Shown piece after piece: positions 1 to 6,766 of a stretch of DNA of 9,217 nucleotides (positions are counted from its first letter, which is position 1; each line of letters starts with the position of its first letter). The notes below the pieces were generated by a model. That model made no database searches. It saw only the letters and a list, made by a program, of their open reading frames with translations, and was not told where the DNA came from. This DNA comes from Burkholderiaceae bacterium (lineage in GTDB: Bacteria; Pseudomonadota; Gammaproteobacteria; Burkholderiales; Burkholderiaceae), in assembly GCA_947371415.1 (NCBI GenBank), contig CANBPJ010000066.1, positions 1-9,217 of the forward strand, read 5' to 3'. The position numbers and the translations under genes are program-made.

Positions 1-1
1 A

Positions 2-40
2 AAGAAAGATAAAGAGAAGAAAAAATCCAAAAAAGATTAA
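2..40 (+). CDS. Possible C-terminal tail of a convergent gene, lysine-rich (partial)
   Basis: Plus-strand frame 2 reads KKDKEKKKSKKD and then a TAA at 38-40. It is open to the window edge, so any gene here would continue to the left. Basic low-complexity tails of this kind are common at the C-termini of nucleic-acid- or polyphosphate-associated bacterial proteins, but twelve residues cannot identify a family. Its stop overlaps the phoR stop (37-39), as in a tight tail-to-tail arrangement. The alternative is that this is simply a purine-rich non-coding stretch downstream of phoR, where any A-rich sequence would read as lysine. No hairpin terminator for phoR is visible in these bases. Confidence 0.35.
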   Translation, partial: KKDKEKKKSKKD

Positions 41-1353
41 GCCTCTGAATTATCCGAGTTCGCAATTCTCTCTTTTGGAAAACGTAGCGTAAAGGTGCTC
101 CCCTTCCCGGGAGTGCTCTCAATAATTAGTTGGGCCTGATGGCGATTTGCAATGTGCTTCACAATTGCTAAACCCAATCCAGTTCCCCCTGTATCCCTAG
201 ATCGACTGCGATCAACCCGATAGAAGCGCTCCGTTAGGCGAGAGAGATGCTCCGAAGCAATTCCTGGTCCTGTATCGGTTACAGAGAATTCACCCTCTCC
301 TCGCTCGTTTAAGCGCCAATTAGCACTAATAGAAGCGATGTCCGGAGTGTAGCGAATAGCATTCGAAACTAAGTTACCAAAAGCGGATAGGACTTCTCGC
401 TCCTCACCCATTAAGTTAGCAGGGCTAGAGAGGTCAAAATTAAATGCGTGACGCCCTTGAGAGAGCGCCTCAGCATCATTCTTCAATAAAGCCATCAAAG
501 TAGAAATTTTGACCAAGTGCATCGGGGCAGGCAAAGTGTTGGCCTCCAGATTGGCTAAGGTTAACAAGTCCTCCACAAGACTTTTCATTCTTTGAGCTTG
601 CGACATCATCATGTCGAAATACTGATTTTGCTGGCTCTTATCCAAATCCAACGATTGCATAGTTTCTAGGAAGCCCATTAATACTGTAATTGGCGTTCTC
701 ATCTCGTGAGACACGTTTGCTACGAAATCGCGACGCATGGCGTCTGCTTTTTGCAAATCCGTCACATCCTGGATGAGCAATAGATTGCGCTTATCTCCAA
801 AAGGAAATGCTTGCAACATTAGGCTTAAGTTGGCAGCCGGCCCCACTCTTTCCAGCAGTAAGGGCTCATCAAACTGACGCTTGTAGAGATACTGCACAAA
901 CTCTGGACGACGAATCAGGAAATTAATTCTTTGCAATGCATCACGCTTAAAATTCAAACCAAAGAAGCGCTCCGCAATGGCATTGCACCATTCAATTTGA
1001 TCTTGATCGTCCAACATCACAATCCCGTTAGGAGATGCTTGGAAGGCCTCAATGAAACGGTTGTGCTGCTGCTCTATTGTCCGTATCTCTTGCTTGAGAT
1101 TACGTACCAAACGCTGAAGACGGAAGAATATCTCCTCCCAGTAACCGCTTGGCAAAGACATGTGTTCGACAGTATTAGTCATCGCATGCCTGCGCAGACG
1201 AGCGAGATTTACATAGGAGTAGATAAGGGGAATCGAAAGAACTACGATGCCAGCCGATACACCCGCCAGAGGGCCAATAAATACGAGCCCAAGGAAGGCG
1301 GCAAGAAATGCCAAGCAAATAAGGAGTGCAAATCGGGCAATAACGGAGAACAT
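37..1353 (-). CDS. phoR: Phosphate regulon sensor histidine kinase PhoR
   Basis: Inner-membrane sensor kinase that phosphorylates PhoB when phosphate is scarce and dephosphorylates it when phosphate is ample. It has 438 residues, close to the usual PhoR length. Two hydrophobic segments (about 5-27 and 30-50) have almost no periplasmic loop between them, as is typical of PhoR, which senses through the Pst/PhoU complex rather than by an external domain. A PAS-like region spans about 95-200. The H-box FVANVSHEMRTPIT has the phospho-accepting His at 216. The ATPase domain shows the N-box (FGNLVSNAIRYT, 325-336), G1 (DTGPGI, 360-365), F-box (ERFYRVDRSRSR, 375-386) and G2 (GGTGLGLAIVKH, 389-400). 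An in-frame TAA lies four codons upstream of the ATG, which fixes the start region. No good Shine-Dalgarno sequence is visible. It follows phoB by 62 bases and is the last minus-strand gene seen. Confidence 0.96.
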   Translation of the reverse strand: MFSVIARFALLICLAFLAAFLGLVFIGPLAGVSAGIVVLSIPLIYSYVNLARLRRHAMTNTVEHMSLPSGYWEEIFFRLQRLVRNLKQEIRTIEQQHNRFIEAFQASPNGIVMLDDQDQIEWCNAIAERFFGLNFKRDALQRINFLIRRPEFVQYLYKRQFDEPLLLERVGPAANLSLMLQAFPFGDKRNLLLIQDVTDLQKADAMRRDFVANVSHEMRTPITVLMGFLETMQSLDLDKSQQNQYFDMMMSQAQRMKSLVEDLLTLANLEANTLPAPMHLVKISTLMALLKNDAEALSQGRHAFNFDLSSPANLMGEEREVLSAFGNLVSNAIRYTPDIASISANWRLNERGEGEFSVTDTGPGIASEHLSRLTERFYRVDRSRSRDTGGTGLGLAIVKHIANRHQAQLIIESTPGKGSTFTLRFPKERIANSDNSEA

Positions 1354-1375
1354 GCAGTAATCTTAGAGCATCTCA

Positions 1376-1399
1376 ACTGGGATCACTAAAAACCCCAGT
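1376..1399 (-). other. Small inverted repeat in the phoB-phoR gap
   Basis: ACTGGG and CCCAGT form a perfect 6-bp stem with a 12-base loop in the 62-base space between phoB and phoR. No U-run follows, so it is not a canonical terminator. It lies about 22 bases before the phoR start, which has no clear ribosome site, so it could modulate the phoB/phoR ratio by attenuation, RNA stability or translation. A six-pair stem can occur by chance. Confidence 0.25.
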
Positions 1400-1415
1400 C
1401 GGATAAGGTAGAAAA

Positions 1416-2129
1416 TTAGGTTTGAGTTGGCAATTTAGTGATGCGGTAGCCACTTCCGCGGACGGTTTCAATGTATCGATCGCAATCAGCGGGAGCCAAG
1501 GCAGCCCTCAATCTCTTAATATGTACATCGACGGTACGCTCTTCGATGTATACCTCGCTACCCCAAACCTTATCCAGCAAATTGGCTCGTGAATGCACCC
1601 TCTCAGGGTTAGCCATCAGAAACTGAAGCAATCGATACTCAGTAGGGCCTAAAGCAACCGATTGTGGCTCCATATTTGGCCATACTGCCGTTACCCGATG
1701 AGAGCTAGGATCCAGCTTAAGGGGGCCAACAGAAAGTGGGCCAGTATCCTCAATTGGGGTTTGGCGACGCAGCAGAGCTTTTACGCGAGCTACAAGTTCT
1801 TTAGGCGAAAAGGGCTTGGTGACGTAGTCATCAGCACCAGAGTCAAGGCCTAAGACCTTATCATGCTCTTCACTCTTGGCCGTCAACATCAAAATTGGCA
1901 AGGCGCGAGTGCGTTCATTAGCGCGCAACTCTTTAGCAAACTGAACGCCTGACTTACCCGGAAGCATCCAATCCAAGATTAGCAAACTAGGCAGTTCGTC
2001 TCGCATCATATTGAGCGCAACATCAGTTTGCAAAGCTTTTTCAATCTCATAACCAGCATGAGTTAAGTTAATTGCAATCAATTCTGCAATAGAAGGCTCA
2101 TCTTCAACAATCAATATGCGGTGAGTCAT
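1416..2129 (-). CDS. phoB: Phosphate regulon response regulator PhoB
   Basis: Cytoplasmic DNA-binding response regulator of the OmpR/PhoB family. When phosphorylated by PhoR it binds Pho boxes and activates phosphate-starvation genes, presumably including pstS in this window. It has 237 residues. The receiver domain (about 3-120) has the acidic pair E9/D10, the phospho-acceptor Asp53 (in LLILDWMLPG), Thr83 (MLTA) and Lys105 (TKPF), the same positions as in E. coli PhoB. The winged-helix effector domain covers about 130-232, with a recognition-helix region ERTVDVHIKRLRAAL (197-211) and the end motif VRGSGYRI (223-230). The start lies 23 bases after the phoU stop, with a weak GGAA about 6 bases upstream. 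I found no separate Pho box in front of phoB, so it is probably transcribed with pst-phoU. Confidence 0.97.
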   Translation of the reverse strand: MTHRILIVEDEPSIAELIAINLTHAGYEIEKALQTDVALNMMRDELPSLLILDWMLPGKSGVQFAKELRANERTRALPILMLTAKSEEHDKVLGLDSGADDYVTKPFSPKELVARVKALLRRQTPIEDTGPLSVGPLKLDPSSHRVTAVWPNMEPQSVALGPTEYRLLQFLMANPERVHSRANLLDKVWGSEVYIEERTVDVHIKRLRAALAPADCDRYIETVRGSGYRITKLPTQT

Positions 2130-2152
2130 CGTGAGTTCCGTATTGATTTAAC

Positions 2153-2860
2153 TTACTGTCTATTAGCTTCGCGAACTAAATCCTCATGAGGGATATGGCG
2201 CACATCCGAACCTTTGGCAACATAGATCACAAACTCAGCGATGTTCTTGGCATGATCACCAATACGCTCAATTGCCTTAGCAATCGTCAACATATCCAAG
2301 CCAGTTGAAATGGTGTGAGGATCTTCCATCATGTAGGAGATCAGCTTGCGAACAAAACCTCTGAACTCCTCATCGATTTGACGATCTTCCTCTACTACCT
2401 CCGCTGCCGCAACCGTATCTAGACGGGCAAAAGCATCCAAGCTACGACGCAATAATGAAATTGCCATCTGCCCAGATAAGCGAATCTCAGCCACATTGAT
2501 ATTGTGGGTTGCACCAGACTCAATCAAGCGCTTTGTTCTCTTGGCGACACGTTCAGCCTCATCACCAGCGCGCTCTAGGTTAGTAATGGCCTTAGAAACA
2601 GCCATTACCAAGCGCAAGTCACGAGCCGTAGGCTGGCGACGCGCAATGACCTCGGTACAAGCCAAGTCAATCTGAATCTCTAGATCATTCACAATTTTTT
2701 CATTGGCGATCACGATATTGCAAGTATCAATATCCATTTGCGTGAAAGCACGCATGGCCGTAGAAATCTGCGACTCTACAAGTCCACCCATTTCTAGCAA
2801 CCGACTAGAGAGAGAATTTAAATCTGCATCAAATTGTGATGAAAGGTGTTTATCTGGCAT
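2153..2860 (-). CDS. phoU: Phosphate signalling protein PhoU
   Basis: Peripheral cytoplasmic regulator that links the Pst transporter to PhoR. In the family it is needed to shut the Pho regulon off at high phosphate and to restrain phosphate uptake. It has 235 residues, near the roughly 240 of E. coli PhoU, and appears all-helical with two repeated three-helix PhoU domains. The metal-binding repeat motif is visible twice: NLERAGDEAERVA (94-106) and AIERIGDHAKNIAEF (196-210). The start has a good ribosome site, GGAG with 6 bases to the ATG. The gene begins 12 bases after the pstB stop and ends 23 bases before phoB. This pst-phoU-phoBR order puts phoU directly in front of the regulator genes, whereas in E. 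coli phoBR is elsewhere. Confidence 0.96.
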   Translation of the reverse strand: MPDKHLSSQFDADLNSLSSRLLEMGGLVESQISTAMRAFTQMDIDTCNIVIANEKIVNDLEIQIDLACTEVIARRQPTARDLRLVMAVSKAITNLERAGDEAERVAKRTKRLIESGATHNINVAEIRLSGQMAISLLRRSLDAFARLDTVAAAEVVEEDRQIDEEFRGFVRKLISYMMEDPHTISTGLDMLTIAKAIERIGDHAKNIAEFVIYVAKGSDVRHIPHEDLVREANRQ

Positions 2861-2864
2861 TTAT

Positions 2865-2870
2865 TTCTCC
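2865..2870 (-). promoter_or_regulatory. Ribosome binding site of phoU
   Basis: The minus strand reads GGAGAA. The GGAG core (2867-2870) lies 6 bases before the phoU ATG, inside the 12-base gap after pstB. This supports the annotated phoU start. Confidence 0.75.
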
Positions 2871-2872
2871 AA

Positions 2873-3664
2873 TTAACCGAAACGACCGGTAATGTAATCT
2901 TCTGTTTCTTTACGCTTAGGCTTGATAAAGATTTCATCTGTCTTGCCATATTCAATTAAGCTACCAAGGTACATATAGGCAGTGTAATCGGAGACGCGGG
3001 CTGCTTGTTGCATATTATGAGTGACGATAGCAATGGTGTACTCATGCTTGAGTTCATTAATCAATTCCTCAATTTTTCCGGTCGAGATTGGGTCCAATGC
3101 GGATGTAGGCTCATCCAACAAAATAACGGAAGGCTTAACAGCTACACCACGGGCGATACACAAACGTTGCTGCTGGCCACCAGACAGAGATAAACCGCTT
3201 TGATTCAATTTATCCTTAGCTTCAGTCCATAAGGCTGCTTTATTGAGGGCCCACTCTACTCGCTCATCCATTTCAGAGCGTGAAAGTTTTTCATAAAGAC
3301 GTACACCAAAGGCAATGTTCTCGTAGATAGACATTGGGAATGGTGTTGGCTTCTGAAAAACCATGCCGATGCGTGACCGAAGCAAATTGAGATCTTGCCC
3401 AGGCTCCAGAATATTTTGGCCGTAAAAGTTAATCTCACCCTCTGCACGCTGACCAGGATAAAGGTCGTACATGCGATTCAAGGTTCTCAGCAAAGTAGAT
3501 TTACCGCAACCTGATGGTCCAATAAAGGCGGTCACTTTACCCTCTTCGATATCTAAATTAATATCCTTGAGACCCTGAAAAGATCCGTAAAAAAAGTTGA
3601 GATTGCGGACTTCAAGAGCATTCTTGGCTGTGGCTGGTGTGTGTTGATTTGTATTCATATTCAT
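2873..3664 (-). CDS. pstB: Phosphate import ATP-binding protein PstB
   Basis: Cytoplasmic ABC ATPase that powers PstSCAB phosphate import. With the chosen start it has 263 residues (E. coli PstB has 257). Motifs in that numbering: Walker A GPSGCGKST (49-57), Q-loop Gln104 in MVFQKPTPFP, ABC signature LSGGQQQR (160-167), Walker B ILLDEP (181-186), D-loop SALD (188-191) and switch His216. The QKPTPFPMSIYENIAFG stretch and the ending GRFG are characteristic of PstB. The frame stays open to 3808, inside pstA, but the ATG at 3662-3664 has AAGGAG 5 bases upstream and puts the N-terminus where the family begins. Further candidate ATGs lie at 3658, 3703, 3712, 3721 and 3724, the last overlapping the pstA stop. 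The first conserved block starts near residue 16 (ALEVRNLNFFYG), so longer starts would add non-conserved residues. Confidence 0.95.
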   Translation of the reverse strand: MNMNTNQHTPATAKNALEVRNLNFFYGSFQGLKDINLDIEEGKVTAFIGPSGCGKSTLLRTLNRMYDLYPGQRAEGEINFYGQNILEPGQDLNLLRSRIGMVFQKPTPFPMSIYENIAFGVRLYEKLSRSEMDERVEWALNKAALWTEAKDKLNQSGLSLSGGQQQRLCIARGVAVKPSVILLDEPTSALDPISTGKIEELINELKHEYTIAIVTHNMQQAARVSDYTAYMYLGSLIEYGKTDEIFIKPKRKETEDYITGRFG

Positions 3665-3669
3665 TCCGA

Positions 3670-3675
3670 CTCCTT
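3670..3675 (-). promoter_or_regulatory. Ribosome binding site deciding the pstB start
   Basis: AAGGAG on the minus strand lies 5 bases before the ATG at 3662-3664. It is the strongest Shine-Dalgarno match of all the candidate pstB starts and is the reason for choosing the 263-residue form. The candidate starts overlapping or just after the pstA stop lack a comparable site. Confidence 0.75.
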
Positions 3676-3720
3676 GACCATCAATCCGATTTAAGTCAAA
3701 CATTGTTTTCATATTGCTCA

Positions 3721-4587
3721 TCATCCCTGAACCTTTTCGCGGAAGACTACACGGGCCAAGATATTTAGCCCAAGTACTGCGAAGGTGATTAATAAAGCCC
3801 CGCCCCATGCGAGCTCAACCCAGTTGTCATATGGGCTCATTGCAAACTGGAAGATCACTACCGGTAAGTTCGCCATTGGAGCGTTCATATTGGTGGAGAA
3901 GAACTGATTATTCAAGGCCGTGAACAATAAAGGTGCTGTTTCACCACTAACACGAGCTAAGGCCAACAAAATACCGGTCATTACACCGCTTTGCGCAGCT
4001 CTCAAAGTGATCATAAAAGCCACTTTCCACTTTGGCGTACCTAATGCATAGGCAGCCTCGCGCAAGCTACCAGGGACCAAACGCAGCATATTCTCAGTGG
4101 TACGCACAACTACTGGTATCGCAATCAAAGCCAGAGCAATGGTTCCAGCCCAGCCAGAAAAATGGCGCACCTGGGCAACCACAAAGGCATACACAAACAA
4201 GCCAATAACAATGGATGGTGCCGAAAGCATGATGTCGGTAACGAAACGGGTAATTGCAGCGATACGGCTACGGTCACCATACTCAGAGAGATACAGGCCA
4301 GCTAATACGCCAATTGGGGTGCTAATCAACGTGCAGCAACCCACCAACATTAGACTGCCGACAATGGCGTTAGCAAGGCCACCACCTTCAGAGCCAGGTG
4401 CTGGAGTGCTTTGGGTGAACAAAGTGATATCTAGAGCAGAAAACCCTTTAAATACCAATACGCTCAAAATCCAAAGAAGGAATACCATACCTAAACCCAT
4501 GGCACCCATGGATAAAGCTAGACCAATTTTGTTGGCGCGCTTACGTTTTGCAAAAACACCTGGGTCAATATTTGAAATGTCGTTCAT
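3721..4587 (-). CDS. pstA: Phosphate ABC transporter permease PstA
   Basis: One of the two inner-membrane channel subunits of the phosphate importer, pairing with PstC. It has 288 residues from the chosen start (E. coli PstA has 296). Hydrophobic segments lie at about 25-47, 76-98, 118-138, 146-162, 200-220 and 262-281, fitting six membrane spans. The cytoplasmic EAA loop that docks on PstB is the stretch 176-205, starting REAAYALGTPKW. The frame extends upstream to 4629, but the ATG at 4585-4587 overlaps the pstC TGA (4584-4586) as ATGA. This is a classic coupled start, so I prefer it over the longer 302-residue reading inside pstC. The Shine-Dalgarno site is weak (AGGG about 10 bases upstream), consistent with translation by ribosomes finishing pstC. 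The stop is followed by 56 bases and then pstB. Confidence 0.95.
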   Translation of the reverse strand: MNDISNIDPGVFAKRKRANKIGLALSMGAMGLGMVFLLWILSVLVFKGFSALDITLFTQSTPAPGSEGGGLANAIVGSLMLVGCCTLISTPIGVLAGLYLSEYGDRSRIAAITRFVTDIMLSAPSIVIGLFVYAFVVAQVRHFSGWAGTIALALIAIPVVVRTTENMLRLVPGSLREAAYALGTPKWKVAFMITLRAAQSGVMTGILLALARVSGETAPLLFTALNNQFFSTNMNAPMANLPVVIFQFAMSPYDNWVELAWGGALLITFAVLGLNILARVVFREKVQG

Positions 4588-5573
4588 GTTTTTAAGCCCT
4601 GCTTCTTCTCCATGTTGTTCAGCATCCACTTAGCAAATGCCAATACAACGAAGGTAATAATGAACAGTGCCAGACCTAGGGCAAATAAAGAGGAGAGATG
4701 GTTGCCGGCTTCGGCCTCACCAAACTCATTTGCCAAGGTAGAGGCGATTGAAGTTCCTGGCGCAAATAAGGATGGTGATAGGCGGTGTGCATTACCAATA
4801 ACAAAAGTTACAGCCATGGTTTCACCAAGCGCCCTACCCAATCCCAGCATCACGCCACCAATCACACCAGCCTTGGTGTATGGCAGAACCACATTCTTCA
4901 CAACCTCCCAGGTGGTACAGCCAATGCCGTACGCAGATTCTTTCAACACCGGAGGGACAATCTCAAACACATCACGCATTACAGATGCAATGAAAGGCAA
5001 AATCATCATCGCCAAAATGAGGCCGGCACACAAAACGCCGATACCGTTGAAGGCACCAGAGAACAAAATACCCAAGCCTGGGATTTTTCCGAGGGTCCCA
5101 GCAAGCGCTGGTTGAATATACTCAGCAAATAGAGGCGCAAAGATAAACAGGCCAAACATACCGTAGATAATGGATGGCACAGCTGCAAGCAACTCAACCG
5201 CAGTGCCCAAAGGTCTACGTAGAGGGCCTGGGCACAACTCAGTCAGGAATACAGCAATACCAAAACTGAGGGGAACAGCAATCAGCAAGGCAATTAATGA
5301 GGTAACCAGGGTGCCATAGATAGCAATCAGACCACCAAACTCACCATTAATAATGTCCCACTCTTGGGTAAAGAAAAAACCTATTCCAAAAGTACTCAAG
5401 GCGGGCCAAGCATTGCTTACTAGGGAAGCCATAATGCCAAGCAAGGCGATGAGCACTGACAGAGCAAAAAATTGAGTTATGCCGTGAAAGAGGAAGTCTT
5501 GAATGCGCTGCAGCTTAGCAATACGAAGCGCCTGTGGCGTCGGTGCTGAGTGAGACTGGGTGGATTCAATCAT
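4584..5573 (-). CDS. pstC: Phosphate ABC transporter permease PstC
   Basis: Second inner-membrane channel subunit of the phosphate importer. It has 329 residues (E. coli PstC has 319). After a short hydrophilic N-terminus, hydrophobic segments lie at about 31-53, 82-110, 124-150, 172-198, 235-258 and 295-316. The EAA loop for PstB contact spans 211-240 and begins KESAYGIGCTTWEVV. The family pattern GLGRALGETMAVTFVIGN is present at about 244-261. The start ATG at 5571-5573 has no clear Shine-Dalgarno sequence. It lies 87 bases after pstS, behind two hairpins. The stop overlaps the pstA start by ATGA. Poor initiation together with the upstream hairpins would keep permease output below that of PstS. 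Confidence 0.96.
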   Translation of the reverse strand: MIESTQSHSAPTPQALRIAKLQRIQDFLFHGITQFFALSVLIALLGIMASLVSNAWPALSTFGIGFFFTQEWDIINGEFGGLIAIYGTLVTSLIALLIAVPLSFGIAVFLTELCPGPLRRPLGTAVELLAAVPSIIYGMFGLFIFAPLFAEYIQPALAGTLGKIPGLGILFSGAFNGIGVLCAGLILAMMILPFIASVMRDVFEIVPPVLKESAYGIGCTTWEVVKNVVLPYTKAGVIGGVMLGLGRALGETMAVTFVIGNAHRLSPSLFAPGTSIASTLANEFGEAEAGNHLSSLFALGLALFIITFVVLAFAKWMLNNMEKKQGLKT

Positions 5574-5597
5574 AAATTGTGCTTATTTGAATAATGA

Positions 5598-5624
5598 AAC
5601 AGCCCCACTTTTGGTGGAGCTGTT
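5598..5624 (-). terminator. Stem-loop between pstS and pstC, attenuator-like
   Basis: As minus-strand RNA this reads an 11-bp stem (AACAGCUCCAC with GUGGGGCUGUU, one G-U pair) closing a CAAAA loop. The stem is followed by a short U-rich run (UUUCAUUAUU), so it resembles a leaky intrinsic terminator. Because pstC, pstA, pstB, phoU and phoBR follow in the same direction with no obvious new promoter, partial termination or protection of the pstS transcript end is more likely than full termination. Confidence 0.65.
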
Positions 5625-5631
5625 ATGTAGC

Positions 5632-5655
5632 GATGATTAAGAAAACTTAATCATC
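5632..5655 (-). repeat. Perfect 10-bp hairpin just after the pstS stop
   Basis: GATGATTAAG and CTTAATCATC are exact reverse complements separated by a 4-base loop (UUUU in the minus-strand RNA). The element begins five bases after the pstS stop codon and is separated by 7 bases from the second hairpin at 5598-5624. No U-run follows directly. It most probably acts as an RNA structure that blocks 3' exonucleases and stabilises the pstS message, perhaps together with its neighbour. Confidence 0.65.
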
Positions 5656-5660
5656 AAACC

Positions 5661-6683
5661 TTACTTAGTAACAACCTTGGTAAATACATTCTTACGGATG
5701 AAATCCGTTGTTGCATCAGGCATTGGAACGTAATCCAACTCTTCAGCCATCTTCTTGCCATCTTTAAATGCAAAGTCAAAGAATTTAATTACTTCAGCAG
5801 CATTAGCCTTGTTCTCTGGGTTCTTGTATACCAAGATGAAGGATGCACCAGTGATAGGCCATGATTTAGCTCCGGCAGCATTGGTGATAAAAGTACCCAT
5901 ACCTGGGATCTTTGACCAATCAGTACCAGCTGCTGCAGCTGCGAATGTTAAATCATCTGGAGCAACAAAATTACCATCTTTATTCTTCAAAGAAATGTAA
6001 GTCATTTTGTTTTTCTTGGCATACGCATACTCCACATAACCAACCGAGTTCTTTACACGAGAGACGTTGGCAGCAACACCTTCGTTACCTTTACCACCAA
6101 CAGATGAGGCGGCTGGCCACTTAACAGCAGCGCCTGCACCAACAGCATCTTTCCAGAGGGTGCTAGTTTTTGACAAGTAATCAGTAAAGATTGCAGTTGT
6201 ACCAGAGCCATCAGCACGGTGAACAACAGTAATTGGGCCAGAAGGAATCTTTACGCCTGGGTTCATGATCGCAATCCGCTTATCACCCCAATCAGAAATA
6301 ACGCCTTGGAAAATATCGGCCAATGTTGGGCCATCTAATTTCATTTCGCCTGGCTTGACACCATCAACGTTCATTACCGGAACCACTCCGCCAATAATTG
6401 CTGGAAATTGCAACAAGCCGTCTTTTTCCAGATCTTCAAATTTGACAGGAGCATCAGAGGCGCCAAAATCAACCGTCTTTGCTTTAATTTGTTTGATGCC
6501 ACCTGAAGAACCAATAGATTGGTAGTTCAAGTTAGAGCCTGTCTTTGCTTTATAAGCTTCGGCCCATTTTGCGTAAATTGGATATGGGAATGTTGCACCA
6601 GCGCCAGTCATATCAGCCGCAAAAGCAACTGGGGCAATTGAAATCGCGCTAATTACTAACGCTTTTTTCAAGAATGATTTCAT
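5661..6683 (-). CDS. pstS: Phosphate-binding periplasmic protein PstS
   Basis: Periplasmic high-affinity phosphate receptor that delivers phosphate to PstCA. It has 340 residues. The signal peptide has a basic n-region (MKSFLKK), a hydrophobic core (8-20) and a probable cleavage after AFA at residue 22, leaving a mature protein of about 318 residues starting ADMTGAGATF. There is no lipobox cysteine. Phosphate-site and family motifs: GAGATFPYPIY (27-37), SIGSSGGI (56-63), DFGASDAP (72-79) and VHRADGSGTT (154-163). These match the Thr/Ser, Asp and Arg-Asp-x-Ser-Gly-Thr ligands known in E. coli PstS. The start has GAGGAA 8 bases upstream. The gene is preceded by its own Pho box and -10 and followed by two hairpins, so it is expected to be the most strongly induced gene here. 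Confidence 0.97.
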   Translation of the reverse strand: MKSFLKKALVISAISIAPVAFAADMTGAGATFPYPIYAKWAEAYKAKTGSNLNYQSIGSSGGIKQIKAKTVDFGASDAPVKFEDLEKDGLLQFPAIIGGVVPVMNVDGVKPGEMKLDGPTLADIFQGVISDWGDKRIAIMNPGVKIPSGPITVVHRADGSGTTAIFTDYLSKTSTLWKDAVGAGAAVKWPAASSVGGKGNEGVAANVSRVKNSVGYVEYAYAKKNKMTYISLKNKDGNFVAPDDLTFAAAAAGTDWSKIPGMGTFITNAAGAKSWPITGASFILVYKNPENKANAAEVIKFFDFAFKDGKKMAEELDYVPMPDATTDFIRKNVFTKVVTK

Positions 6684-6691
6684 GTGGATCG

Positions 6692-6697
6692 TTCCTC
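6692..6697 (-). promoter_or_regulatory. Ribosome binding site of pstS
   Basis: GAGGAA on the minus strand, 8 bases before the pstS ATG, supports the start that gives a proper signal peptide. Confidence 0.7.
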
Positions 6698-6727
6698 AGA
6701 TAAATAACGCAACATTGCGATAACTGA

Positions 6728-6733
6728 ACGATA
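6728..6733 (-). promoter_or_regulatory. Probable -10 element of the pstS promoter
   Basis: TATCGT on the minus strand matches TATAAT at four of six positions and begins 10 bases after the Pho box. This is the spacing seen in PhoB-activated promoters, where the Pho box replaces the -35. Transcription would start near 6721, giving a leader of about 38 bases. The weak match fits an activator-dependent promoter. Confidence 0.6.
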
Positions 6734-6743
6734 CGTTTTGAGT

Positions 6744-6761
6744 GTGACCCTTTTGTGACAA
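6744..6761 (-). promoter_or_regulatory. Pho box (PhoB operator) upstream of pstS
   Basis: The minus strand reads TTGTCAC AAAA GGGTCAC, two 7-base direct repeats separated by a 4-base A-run. This is the E. coli-type Pho box layout (CTGTCAT, AT-rich 4, CTGTCAT). The first repeat differs from CTGTCAC at one base and the second at two. It lies 60 bases before the pstS start and 10 bases before a plausible -10. Since phoB and phoR are transcribed downstream in the same direction, binding here would also autoregulate them. I see no second tandem Pho box in 11-base phase. Confidence 0.88.
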
Positions 6762-6766
6762 CTATC

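Noticed and set aside
931..1389. 152-codon plus-strand open frame antisense to the 5' half of phoR
   Set aside because: It lies opposite a well-conserved kinase gene. The product has no recognisable motif and low-complexity composition, and no ribosome site stands out. It is best explained as a coding shadow.
2140..2170. CTGTC-like sequence near the phoU-phoB junction as a possible second Pho box
   Set aside because: Only one CTGTC half is present, on the plus strand and facing away from phoB, with no second 7-base repeat after the 4-base spacer.
3256..3447. 63-codon minus-strand frame inside pstB
   Set aside because: Out-of-frame with a strongly conserved ABC ATPase, short and motif-free.
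4097..4633. 178-codon plus-strand open frame antisense to pstA
   Set aside because: It sits fully opposite pstA codons. The sequence is a mirror of membrane-protein codons rich in Pro, Arg and Thr with no domain signature, so it is a shadow frame.
4612..5115. 167-codon plus-strand open frame antisense to pstC
   Set aside because: Same reasoning as the pstA antisense frame: it lies opposite intact PstC including its EAA loop and has no independent coding signal.
6708..6719. CGCAA-CA-TTGCG inverted repeat in the pstS leader
   Set aside because: The arms are only 5 bp with a 2-base loop, which forces an even shorter stem in RNA. It is too weak to claim as a regulatory hairpin or riboswitch.
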